From Clostridiaceae bacterium (GTDB lineage: Bacteria > Bacillota > Clostridia > DSM-8532), in contig JAAYKJ010000019.1 of NCBI GenBank assembly GCA_012522505.1, positions 1 to 57,402 of the forward strand: 57,402 bases of DNA, given 5' to 3'. Positions within the stretch are counted from its first letter, which is position 1, and the number at the start of each line of letters is the position of its first letter. Shown here piece by piece: positions 34,350 to 42,243 of the stretch. The position numbers and the translations under genes are program-made. Under the pieces are notes generated by a model. It was not told the origin of the DNA. It saw only the letters and a program-made list of their open reading frames with translations, and ran no database searches.

Positions 34350-35723
34350 ATGGAAAAACTACATGCAGACAAAATATCCGAATGGGTACAAGGGAAGCTG
34401 GATGGAGATGCCAAAGCTTGTGCAGATAAAGCTGCGACGGACACGAGAACCATGGAAGCCGGCAGTTTGTATTTTGCCATTCGAGGAGAAAGGTTCGATG
34501 GTCACCAGTTTATAGAAAAAGCCTTCGAAAAAGGGGCGTCCATCGTAGTTTCGGAAATATCTTATTCGCCGCCTCCGGGATGTGCTGTCATCATTGTTAA
34601 GGATACGGTTAAGGCATTGGGTGATCTGGCGCGGCGATATCTCGAAGCATTTCCTGTACCCGTCGTGGGGATTACAGGAAGCACAGGAAAAACATCCACA
34701 AAGGATATGATTACACAGCTTCTGTCTACCCAGTATGTTGTACATAAAACCATGGGCAATTTTAATAACCATATTGGTCTGCCCCTATCGGTGCTCAGCC
34801 TAACCCGTAACCACACTGCAGCGGTTTTTGAAATGGGTATGAGCGGACCGGGTGAGATCGAGTACCTGTCAGGCATTATTCGTCCGGATCTTGGCGTGAT
34901 TACCAATATTGGAATATCCCATATTGAAAAACTGGGCTCAAGGCAGAATATCCTCAGGGCGAAGCTTGAAATGATTAAGGGGATGAAAGAGAACGGAAGG
35001 CTTGTCCTTAACGGGGATGACGAGCTGTTGTCAGGTCTTGAAGGTTTGTTACCAATGCCGGTCATCTTTTATGGCATTAACGAAAATATCCGCCTGCACG
35101 CATTCGGGATTGAATCGCTGGGAGAAGCAGGTGTAAGGTTTACCGTGAAGATTCGGGGCGAGGAGGTTGAAATCCGTCTTCCGGCTCCGGGGATTCACAA
35201 CGTGTCAAATGCGCTTGCAGCTATAGCCTGTGCACTTGAGCTGGGAATATCCAATGAAAACATTCAAAAAGGGCTGGCTGAATACTCCCAGGAAAAAATG
35301 AGGCTGAGCATTACCCATTACGATGGCGTAAAGGTGATTAATGATGCCTATAATGCAGCTCCTGCATCAATGGCTGCTGCTTTGGCGGTTTTGCGCGACA
35401 TTGCAGGGAAGCATCGAAGCATAGCCGTACTTGGTGATATGCTGGAGCTGGGTGATTTTTCGCAGGACGCTCATAGACAGACAGGTGGAATAGTCGCACA
35501 GCAACAGATCCATTCATTGGTTGCGATCGGTGAACTGGCACGGGATTATGTGAATGGAGCGTTGGAACGAGGGATGAATCCTGAGAATACCAAGCACTTT
35601 TCTTCGGTTGAGATGGCCATTAAGCACTTAAAGGAGTTTATCCAGCCAGATGATGTTATCCTGTTTAAAGGCTCCAGGGGGATGAATTTGGATGCGGTTA
35701 TTGAAGCCCTATTTGGTAGCTGA
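34350..35723 (+). CDS. murF: UDP-MurNAc-tripeptide D-Ala-D-Ala ligase MurF
   Basis: A 457-residue Mur ligase that completes the cytoplasmic pentapeptide by adding D-Ala-D-Ala. The ATP-binding GITGSTGKTSTKDM lies near residue 107, followed by NFNNHIGLPLSVL, an EMGMSGPGEIEYL motif typical of MurF and a NDAYNAAPASM block in the C-terminal domain. The start at 34350 has GGAG eight bases upstream. A GTG at 34341 overlapping murE is before that SD. Length is normal. Confidence 0.95.
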   Translation: MEKLHADKISEWVQGKLDGDAKACADKAATDTRTMEAGSLYFAIRGERFDGHQFIEKAFEKGASIVVSEISYSPPPGCAVIIVKDTVKALGDLARRYLEAFPVPVVGITGSTGKTSTKDMITQLLSTQYVVHKTMGNFNNHIGLPLSVLSLTRNHTAAVFEMGMSGPGEIEYLSGIIRPDLGVITNIGISHIEKLGSRQNILRAKLEMIKGMKENGRLVLNGDDELLSGLEGLLPMPVIFYGINENIRLHAFGIESLGEAGVRFTVKIRGEEVEIRLPAPGIHNVSNALAAIACALELGISNENIQKGLAEYSQEKMRLSITHYDGVKVINDAYNAAPASMAAALAVLRDIAGKHRSIAVLGDMLELGDFSQDAHRQTGGIVAQQQIHSLVAIGELARDYVNGALERGMNPENTKHFSSVEMAIKHLKEFIQPDDVILFKGSRGMNLDAVIEALFGS

Positions 35724-35833
35724 AGAGCTTAACGGGAGAAAGAGCCGTAAGGGAATTTCGATAACTTTACAAGTTGCTATGGAATACGAAGACTGTAAAT
35801 TACAATTCCGTTCATAACGGGAAAGGGAAAACA

Positions 35834-36805
35834 ATGAAAATACCGACGCAGATCACTGTATTTGTCATTACTTTTATACTCGCGCTTCTTTCAGGGGCTG
35901 TTTTTCTCCCTGTACTGAGGCGGCTGAAATTCGGCCAGCCCATAAGGGAAGATGGCCCGCAGACCCATCTGGTGAAACAAGGGATCCCTACTATGGGCGG
36001 GGTTATTTTTCTGGTTCCGATGATCTTGGTAGGAGGCTACTTCGCGATCGGCGATGCGAATATGACAGCGCTGATCCTGACAACCCTGGGGTTTGGGCTG
36101 GTGGGCTTCATTGATGATTATCTTAAGGTTATTCGTAAAAAAAAGGATGGCCTGAAGCCAAAGCAGAAAATGATTGGTCTTTTAGTCGTCTCTGCATGCT
36201 TTACGGCCTACGTCATCACGATGACAGATGCAGCGGACAAAACGGTAATCCCGTTTATCGGTCTTGATAACCCTTTATCGCTGCCAATTTTTGTGTTCAT
36301 TCCATTTTGTATCTTTATTTTGTTATCCTATACAAATGCCGTTAATCTGACAGATGGCCTGGATGGTCTTGCTGGAAGTATAACGATGATTGTGCTTGTG
36401 TTCTTTACTGTGGTGGCCATGCTGAATGACCAAGGGAGTTCCATTAAGCTGTTTTGCGCCATTCTTGCCGGTGGATGCCTTGGTTTTCTGGCCTACAACC
36501 TATATCCCGCTAAAGTGATCATGGGAGATATGGGGTCACTTTCCCTTGGCGGAGCTGTCGCAGCAGTATCCATTCTGTTGCAGATGCCTTTTATCCTCTT
36601 GATCGCTGGTATGGTTTATTTCATCGAAAACCTTTCGGTTATTCTGCAAGTTGGGTATTATAAACGAACAGGGAAAAGGATATTTAAAATGGCTCCCATC
36701 CATCATCACTTTGAGCTTATGGGTTGGAAAGAAACAAAAGTGGTGACGGTATTCCTTCTGGTCACGGTTGTTTTTTGTATCATTGCTTTTTTTGCACTGA
36801 GGTGA
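35834..36805 (+). CDS. mraY: Phospho-MurNAc-pentapeptide transferase MraY
   Basis: A 323-residue polytopic enzyme with about ten membrane segments. It moves phospho-MurNAc-pentapeptide to undecaprenyl phosphate, giving lipid I. The signature GIPTMGG, the magnesium-binding FIDDYLKV, NAVNLTDGLDGLAG with catalytic Asp residues, and MGDMGSLSLGG are present. So is the APIHHHFE histidine loop. The start at 35834 follows AAAGGGA by seven bases; the reading frame upstream lacks an SD. ftsW follows within three bases. Confidence 0.96.
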   Translation: MKIPTQITVFVITFILALLSGAVFLPVLRRLKFGQPIREDGPQTHLVKQGIPTMGGVIFLVPMILVGGYFAIGDANMTALILTTLGFGLVGFIDDYLKVIRKKKDGLKPKQKMIGLLVVSACFTAYVITMTDAADKTVIPFIGLDNPLSLPIFVFIPFCIFILLSYTNAVNLTDGLDGLAGSITMIVLVFFTVVAMLNDQGSSIKLFCAILAGGCLGFLAYNLYPAKVIMGDMGSLSLGGAVAAVSILLQMPFILLIAGMVYFIENLSVILQVGYYKRTGKRIFKMAPIHHHFELMGWKETKVVTVFLLVTVVFCIIAFFALR

Positions 36806-36807
36806 AC

Positions 36808-37929
36808 ATGAAAAGAAGAGATTTTGACTTTTGGATTTTCATAACCGTATTGCTGCTTTTGTCCTTAGGGGTTTGTATGGTGTACAGTGCAAGCTCATAC
36901 TACGCAGGACGGGAGTTTGGCAACAAGGAGTACTTTCTGGTCAGACAGCTTCTTTGGGCAACCATAGGTGTGATTGCCATGCTGATCGTGTCCAGGTTGG
37001 ATTACAAAAGACTTGCTCAGTTTTCACCCATTTTATTACTGATCAGCATTATTCTTTTGGTTCTGGTCAGGATCCCGGGTATAGGATCATATAGAAATGG
37101 TGCTTACCGATGGTTTGATTTCGGCTTCGCGTCATTCCAGCCATCTGAAATGGCAAAGCTATCCATCATTCTGTTTTTTTCTTTTACACTTTCGAAAAAA
37201 ACCAATGTTCTGCAAAGTTTCTTTAAGGGGCTGTTCCCATATCTTCTGGTGATCGGTGTGATCGACGTGCTGCTGATTATGCAACCCCATTACAGCGGGA
37301 CCATTCTGGTTACGGCTGTTGCAATCATCATTCTCTTTTGTGCAGGTGCGAAGATATGGCATTTCATTTTATTGGCCATTCCTGTTATACCAGCCGGAAT
37401 TTATCTTATCTTGACTGAAGAGTACAGGCTGGAGCGTTTGATGACCTTCCTCGATCCGTTTTCCGATCCCACCGACAGTGGATACCAGATAGTGAACTCG
37501 TTGTACGCGATAGGTTCGGGCGGCTTGTTCGGAAAAGGCATCGGCCAAAGTGTTCAAAAAAACCTATATATCCCTGAACCACATACAGATTTTATTTTTT
37601 CAATTCTAGCCGAAGAGTTGGGCTTTATCGGTGCTGTTACTGTTCTGTTGCTGTTCCTTGTGCTGATTTGGCGCGGCATCCGTGTCGCAATGCATTCACA
37701 GGATAACCTGGGGAGTCTGCTGGCTGTGGGTATTACCTCACTGATTGCGGTTCAGGTGATCATCAATATCGCTGTTGTTACAGCCTCCCTGCCGGTTACC
37801 GGAATGCCGCTTCCGTTTTTCACTTCTGGCGGCAGTTCTCTTGCATTCTTGCTGGTAGGCATTGGGATACTGCTGAATGTCTCAAGATCGGCAGGCAACC
37901 AATACCGTATGAAACGGGAAAAAATATAA
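36808..37929 (+). CDS. ftsW: SEDS division glycosyltransferase FtsW
   Basis: A 373-residue SEDS protein of about ten membrane segments. It polymerises lipid II at the septum together with the class B PBP encoded upstream. Motifs are NGAYRWFDFGFASFQPSEMAK, LLIMQPHYSGT, EPHTDFIFSILAEELGFIG with the conserved Asp, and LPVTGMPLPFFTSGGSS. FFTSGGSS is the FtsW version of the late motif, in contrast to FISYGVSS of the upstream SEDS gene. The start is ATG 36808, with GAGGTG about four bases upstream. murG, which normally follows, is absent here. Confidence 0.93.
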   Translation: MKRRDFDFWIFITVLLLLSLGVCMVYSASSYYAGREFGNKEYFLVRQLLWATIGVIAMLIVSRLDYKRLAQFSPILLLISIILLVLVRIPGIGSYRNGAYRWFDFGFASFQPSEMAKLSIILFFSFTLSKKTNVLQSFFKGLFPYLLVIGVIDVLLIMQPHYSGTILVTAVAIIILFCAGAKIWHFILLAIPVIPAGIYLILTEEYRLERLMTFLDPFSDPTDSGYQIVNSLYAIGSGGLFGKGIGQSVQKNLYIPEPHTDFIFSILAEELGFIGAVTVLLLFLVLIWRGIRVAMHSQDNLGSLLAVGITSLIAVQVIINIAVVTASLPVTGMPLPFFTSGGSSLAFLLVGIGILLNVSRSAGNQYRMKREKI

Positions 37930-38224
37930 AAACCTTAACGAATATTCCTGCACTTTTCTTGGTGATTCTTCTCCATGATATTATTGTTTCTTTTTTACTC
38001 TCTTCCTGATTATACCGGAGATGGGTTATGTTCAAGCCGTTCTGGAGTTTGCCATGTAACAGATTTTTCATTGTGGCATAGAATAAATTATGAAAAATTC
38101 TGATTTATTCCTTACATGTACATGAACTTATCGCTATCAATCGCTTGGGATAATGTATGCCAGCTCATTACAAAAAGTGTGCTTTACCCTTTGACTTTGC
38201 GAACAAAAGCGGAGGTGTTTTTTC
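37930..38224. other. Spacer between ftsW and murA with sigma-K-like promoter
   Basis: There are 295 bases where murG or similar genes would be expected in many clusters; no coding remnant is recognisable. It contains the sporulation-type promoter candidate listed separately. Confidence 0.5.
38059..38085 (+). promoter_or_regulatory. Candidate sigma-K (or sigma-E) sporulation promoter upstream of murA
   Basis: AC at 38059-38060, 16 bases, then CATAGAATA at 38077-38085, an exact match to the -10 consensus CATANNNTA. The -35 is short, so chance is a real possibility. It lies about 140 bases before murA. Confidence 0.35.
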
Positions 38225-39502
38225 TTGAATAGGTTTATCATAGAAGGTGGTAACCGCCTGCATGGAAAATTAAACATACCGGGGGCCAAGAACGCAGTGT
38301 TGCCAATTCTGGCAGCAACCATACTGAATCGCGGTATCAGTAGAATTAAAAACTGCCCCAATCTTGAAGATACGAAGACCATGCAGGAGATTCTGATTTC
38401 CCTGGGCCTGCATGTTGAAAATGATAAACAGGATATTGTGGTATATGGCGAAAATATAACAGCAAATACAATTCCTGAATCGCTGGCCGGAAAAATGCGC
38501 AGCTCAATTGTCCTGATGGGTGCTGTTCTAGGTCGCATCGGTGAAATCTATATCAGCTATCCGGGTGGATGTGCAATCGGACCCAGACCGATTGATATGC
38601 ACTTGAACTCCTTACGGAAGATGGGTGCAGAAATAGATGATCTATACAAAGGGACATTGCATTGTAAAGCTGCAAAGTTTAAGGGAACAGAAATCCTTCT
38701 GGATTATCCCAGCGTTGGGGCAACCGAAAACACCATGCTTGCAGCCTGCCTTGCAGAAGGGGAGACCATAATCCGAAACGCAGCCAAGGAACCGGAAATT
38801 GTTGATCTGCAAAACTTTTTACAGCAAATGGGTGTTGCTGTCTATGGGGCAGGCACGGGCGTCATTCATATTACCGGAAAACCAATCATAAAGGCCGATG
38901 TCACCTACAGCGTTATACCGGACAGGATTGTGGCAGGCACCTATATGGCCTGTGTAGCCGCAACTGGCGGTGAAATCGTATTATCCAGCATTGATTATGA
39001 ACCCGTCAGTTCTATTGCATACTGCCTGAGAAATTGTGGTGTAAGCATTGAAACCCTTAACAAAAAAGAGGTTAAGGTTAAGTCACTTCAAAGACTAAAA
39101 GCGATTGAAGTAATCCGTACTTCCCCATATCCCGGTTTCCCTACAGATTTGCAGCCACAGCTTGTAGCTGTTTTATCCAAATCATCAGGCACCAGTGTTA
39201 TCATAGAAACCGTGTTTGAAAACAGGTATGGTTATGTGGAACAATTGATGAGAATGGGAGCGGATATAACGGTACGGGAAAGGGTTGCCGTAGTGAAAGG
39301 TGTAAGAAAGCTTACTGGGGCAGAGGTAGATGCTTGTGATTTGAGAGGGGGAGCGGCCTTGGCGATAGCTGCTCTGATCGCTGAGGGAACTAGTACCATC
39401 AATCATGTTATGCATATCGACAGAGGCTATGAAGCTCTTGAAAATAGTCTTGCCAGCGTAGGAGCGTCAATCAGAAGAGAACGTTCCAACAGTGTTTCCT
39501 AA
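38225..39502 (+). CDS. murA: UDP-N-acetylglucosamine 1-carboxyvinyltransferase MurA
   Basis: A 425-residue MurA. It adds enolpyruvate from PEP to UDP-GlcNAc, the first committed step of peptidoglycan synthesis and the target of fosfomycin. The active-site cysteine lies in YPGGCAIGPRPIDMH (Cys116), the fosfomycin-sensitive form. An N-terminal GGNRLHGKLNIPGAKNAVLP block and the later SSIDYEPVSS, FPTDLQPQ, ENRYGYVEQLMRMGADI and DLRGGAALAIAALIAEG blocks are normal. The start is TTG 38225 with GGAGGTG about eight bases upstream. Many firmicutes have two copies (MurAA, MurAB); which this is cannot be told. Confidence 0.95.
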   Translation: MNRFIIEGGNRLHGKLNIPGAKNAVLPILAATILNRGISRIKNCPNLEDTKTMQEILISLGLHVENDKQDIVVYGENITANTIPESLAGKMRSSIVLMGAVLGRIGEIYISYPGGCAIGPRPIDMHLNSLRKMGAEIDDLYKGTLHCKAAKFKGTEILLDYPSVGATENTMLAACLAEGETIIRNAAKEPEIVDLQNFLQQMGVAVYGAGTGVIHITGKPIIKADVTYSVIPDRIVAGTYMACVAATGGEIVLSSIDYEPVSSIAYCLRNCGVSIETLNKKEVKVKSLQRLKAIEVIRTSPYPGFPTDLQPQLVAVLSKSSGTSVIIETVFENRYGYVEQLMRMGADITVRERVAVVKGVRKLTGAEVDACDLRGGAALAIAALIAEGTSTINHVMHIDRGYEALENSLASVGASIRRERSNSVS

Positions 39503-39521
39503 AGTACTGTCACATCCTAAA

Positions 39522-39565
39522 TGTTACCTGTGGACAGTTCACACTCTCTGAACAGTTACCACAGA
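39522..39565. other. Hairpin between murA and ftsQ
   Basis: CTGTGG (39528-39533) and GTTCA pair with TGAAC and CCACAG (39559-39564), with small internal mismatches. It shares GAACAGT-ACC and AGTTCACA pieces with the large palindrome at 17570-17618. There is no T run. Confidence 0.35.
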
Positions 39566-39598
39566 ACGTCTGATTATTGCCGGGAAAGGTTGACGATG

Positions 39599-39628
39599 TT
39601 GCAGGTAAACAGCGGGATGTGATATAAT
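39599..39628 (+). promoter_or_regulatory. Extended -10 promoter of ftsQ
   Basis: TTGCAG at 39599-39604, an 18-base spacer and TATAAT at 39623-39628 with a preceding TGA (extended -10). It would let ftsQ-sbp be transcribed apart from murA. Confidence 0.65.
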
Positions 39629-39666
39629 TTTTCTATCAAAGTACTGGATAAGGTCAGAGGTTACCA

Positions 39667-40437
39667 ATGAAAAAGCGTAAAGGCTTCAAAATTTTATTTG
39701 GTTTCGTCGTTTTTACAGGCGTATTGGCAGCGGTGATGCTTTTTTCTCCGCTGTTTTTAATATCCGATATCCATGTCAATGATCTTTCAAAGTACACCGC
39801 TGAAGAGATAATCCGGGTAACGGGTTTGGAAAAAGATGAAAATGTTATGTATTATATGGGCGGAAGCTTGAGGAATGTACTTCAGCTTCGAATGGGCAAA
39901 GCAGAAAGCAGGGTCGAGAACCTGCCATGGGTCAGGACAGCCGAAGTGCAGTACCTTTTTCCAGGTACAGTTCAAATTACTGTTACCGAAAGAAACGCTA
40001 TTGCATGGGTAAGGTATATGGCCAATTATCTGCTGGTAGACGAGGAAGGATATGTGTTGGAGGTATCCTCTTCAATTGATGATCGTTACCCGGAAATCAG
40101 AGGCGTTCAACTGGACAAGTTCTCTGTTGGGAAAAAAATAGTGGCACAAAAGCCCGAGAAAATCGACTGGCTTGTTCAATTGCTGCAAAGTCTTGAGCAG
40201 GTTGATCAAAGCCCTCATCATAAGCTTGGAGAAGTGTTGGATTGGGTGGATTTTCTACAGGATAAGGAATTGTTTCTGTCCCTTGATAGCAGGATAACCG
40301 CCAAATTGGAATTGGATGATGATCTGACTTACAGGCTTTCCTATTTGAAAGAATTGTATTACAATTATATTAAGCCTGAAGAAAAGGGAATGATAGATTT
40401 CTTTGATAAAAAATATGCCCGGTTTATTGTAGAATGA
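39667..40437 (+). CDS. ftsQ: Cell division protein FtsQ/DivIB
   Basis: A 256-residue bitopic protein with a short basic tail, one membrane segment (about 9-31), a POTRA domain (FLISDIHVNDLSKYTAEEIIRVTGL) and a beta domain with LPWVRTAEVQYLFPGTVQITVTERNAIAWV. It forms a complex with FtsL and FtsB/DivIC that controls septal synthesis. It begins 164 bases after murA, and sbp follows 49 bases later. AGAGG lies about eight bases before the ATG. It is only distantly related to model FtsQ but domain order and context agree. Confidence 0.9.
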   Translation: MKKRKGFKILFGFVVFTGVLAAVMLFSPLFLISDIHVNDLSKYTAEEIIRVTGLEKDENVMYYMGGSLRNVLQLRMGKAESRVENLPWVRTAEVQYLFPGTVQITVTERNAIAWVRYMANYLLVDEEGYVLEVSSSIDDRYPEIRGVQLDKFSVGKKIVAQKPEKIDWLVQLLQSLEQVDQSPHHKLGEVLDWVDFLQDKELFLSLDSRITAKLELDDDLTYRLSYLKELYYNYIKPEEKGMIDFFDKKYARFIVE

Positions 40438-40486
40438 CCTTTGCTTCAGTAAAACCAAAAGCCGGCTGTTCCAGGAGGGAAATAGT

Positions 40487-40828
40487 ATGATTCCACTGCT
40501 TGGTCTGATACTTGGTTTGCTCATTGGCATCATAATCCCATATAATATTCCAAAAGAATATTCGAATTATGCCGCGGTTGCAATTTTAGCCGCGTTGGAT
40601 TCAGTGTTTGGTGCTATGGCTGCATCCATGAATAACAAATTTGACATTAAGGTATTTCTGTCGGGGTTTTTCGGAAACTCTCTGTTGGCTGCATTGTTGG
40701 CATATATTGGGGACCGATTGGGCATTCAATTGCATCTTGCAGCGGTATTTGCTTTTGGAAATCGAATATTTTTGAATTTCGGTCGTATCCGGAGGAAGCT
40801 GATCGAAAAAAACGTTGAAAAATCATAG
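40487..40828 (+). CDS. sbp: Small basic protein Sbp (DUF1290)
   Basis: A 113-residue membrane protein with three to four hydrophobic segments and a basic end (RIRRKLIEKNVEKS). It matches the small basic protein found next to ftsZ in Firmicutes and Actinobacteria: IIPYNIPKEYSNYAAVAILAALDSVFGA and LSGFFGNSLLAALLAYIGDRLG. Its biochemical function is not known to me. AGGAGGG lies about eight bases before the ATG. In many clusters Sbp is followed by ftsZ, as here. Confidence 0.9.
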   Translation: MIPLLGLILGLLIGIIIPYNIPKEYSNYAAVAILAALDSVFGAMAASMNNKFDIKVFLSGFFGNSLLAALLAYIGDRLGIQLHLAAVFAFGNRIFLNFGRIRRKLIEKNVEKS

Positions 40829-40836
40829 CGTATTGC

Positions 40837-40864
40837 TTGATTTTATGGCTCGTTGATATATAAT
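40837..40864 (+). promoter_or_regulatory. Promoter of ftsZ
   Basis: TTGATT at 40837-40842, a 16-base spacer and TATAAT at 40859-40864, 142 bases before the ftsZ start. A GCTCTT/AAGAGC hairpin at 40914-40931 lies in the leader. Confidence 0.6.
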
Positions 40865-41006
40865 AATATTAAAGGTTTGCTACAAAGTCTTGATGCATTC
40901 CCAAGAAGAAATTGCTCTTGGTGTTAAGAGCTTATTGTATCCAATTGCAGTTCATTCGGGTGCAGGGTGATATTACATAAGAAAAATGGAAAAGGGGGAC
41001 ACGGGC

Positions 41007-42101
41007 TTGCTGGAATTTGATATCGATATGGAAAACTTTGCCCGCATAAAGGTCGTTGGTATAGGCGGCGGCGGGAATAATGCCGTGAACCGCATGATAG
41101 AGGCGGGTTTGCGCGGGGTCGATTTTATTTCTGTGAACACCGATAAACAAGCGTTGTTTTTATCAAAAGCCAATACAAAAATTCAAATCGGGGACAAGCT
41201 CACCAAAGGGCTTGGAGCTGGTGCAAACCCGGATATTGGTGAACGCGCGGCCAATGAAAGCAGAGACGAAATCGCAATGGCCATCAAGGATGCCGATATG
41301 GTTTTTGTAACCGCTGGTATGGGCGGTGGAACTGGCACTGGTGCAGCTCCCGTTATTGCTCAGATTGCCAAAGAGCTTGGAATCCTTACAGTAGGTGTTG
41401 TTACAAAGCCCTTTATGTTTGAGGGCAGAAAAAGAATGCAGCAAGCCGAACGTGGTGTAGATAATTTAAAAGGTGTTGTCGATACCCTGGTTACCATTCC
41501 CAATGACAGACTTCTGCATATTGCCGATAAAAAAACTTCCATGCTCGAGGCATTCAGAATTGCGGATGATGTTCTCCGCCAAGGTGTCCAGGGCATTTCT
41601 GATCTGATTGCCGTTCCAGGCTTAATTAATCTGGATTTTGCTGATGTTAAAACCATTATGCTCGATACCGGTCTGGCCCATATGGGTATTGGAAAGGGTT
41701 CGGGTGACAACAAAGCAGAAGAAGCCGCCAAACAGGCTATTGCAAGCCCGCTGCTGGAAACTTCAATTGAAGGGGCAAGGGGTGTGCTTATGAATATCAC
41801 AGGCGGAGCTGACCTTGGTTTGCAGGAGGTCAACATTGCTGCCGAGCTTATTCAAAACTCAGCTGATCCGGAAGCGAATATTATATTTGGTGCAGTGATC
41901 GATGAAAACCTGAAAGATGAGATTTTAATCACCGTTATCGCTACGGGCTTTGAAAAGAATCCTGTTTTGAAAAAACCCACAAAGCTGAATGATGCAGCGA
42001 TGTCAAGTGATTCGGTTACGCCAGCTGCAAAGCAGCCGTTAAAGGAAGAGGATGACGGTCTGGACATTCCAATTTTCCTCAAGAGAAACAGGTTCAGATA
42101 A
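41007..42101 (+). CDS. ftsZ: Cell division GTPase FtsZ
   Basis: A 364-residue tubulin-like GTPase that forms the division ring. [18 protein letters not shown], the tubulin signature [15 protein letters not shown] near residue 105, the T7 loop with [11 protein letters not shown], and the C-terminal conserved peptide [16 protein letters not shown], which docks FtsA, SepF and others, are all present. The start is taken as TTG 41007, eight bases after AAAGGGGG, giving the [16 protein letters not shown] beginning usual in clostridia. An in-frame ATG at 40986 lies before this SD. ftsA is not adjacent; SepF or a distant FtsA must tether the ring. Confidence 0.96.
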   Translation: MLEFDIDMENFARIKVVGIGGGGNNAVNRMIEAGLRGVDFISVNTDKQALFLSKANTKIQIGDKLTKGLGAGANPDIGERAANESRDEIAMAIKDADMVFVTAGMGGGTGTGAAPVIAQIAKELGILTVGVVTKPFMFEGRKRMQQAERGVDNLKGVVDTLVTIPNDRLLHIADKKTSMLEAFRIADDVLRQGVQGISDLIAVPGLINLDFADVKTIMLDTGLAHMGIGKGSGDNKAEEAAKQAIASPLLETSIEGARGVLMNITGGADLGLQEVNIAAELIQNSADPEANIIFGAVIDENLKDEILITVIATGFEKNPVLKKPTKLNDAAMSSDSVTPAAKQPLKEEDDGLDIPIFLKRNRFR

Positions 42102-42117
42102 GCTACGAACAAAATCA

Positions 42118-42161
42118 GGGGATGGTAATTGTGGGTTACACCACAGGAACCATCCCTTTTC
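42118..42161 (+). terminator. Rho-independent terminator after ftsZ
   Basis: GGGATGGT pairs with ACCATCCC, with an inner GTGG/CCAC helix, then CTTTTC and a further T run. It ends the division cluster before addB. Confidence 0.85.
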
Positions 42162-42177
42162 ATTTTTCGTATATCGT

Positions 42178-42206
42178 TTGCAGAAGAAACAACGTTTCTG
42201 TAAAAT
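42178..42206 (+). promoter_or_regulatory. Promoter of addB-addA
   Basis: TTGCAG at 42178-42183, a 17-base spacer and TAAAAT at 42201-42206, 37 bases before the addB ATG and just behind the ftsZ terminator. Confidence 0.7.
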
Positions 42207-42243
42207 AGTAGACAAGATCAATCACTCAGAACAGGAGACTATT

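Noticed and set aside
37930-38224. Degenerate murG remnant between ftsW and murA
   Set aside because: No frame in this spacer gives residues resembling MurG on either strand.
40986-41006. ATG start for ftsZ
   Set aside because: It lies upstream of the AAAGGGGG SD; TTG 41007 gives the usual clostridial N-terminus.
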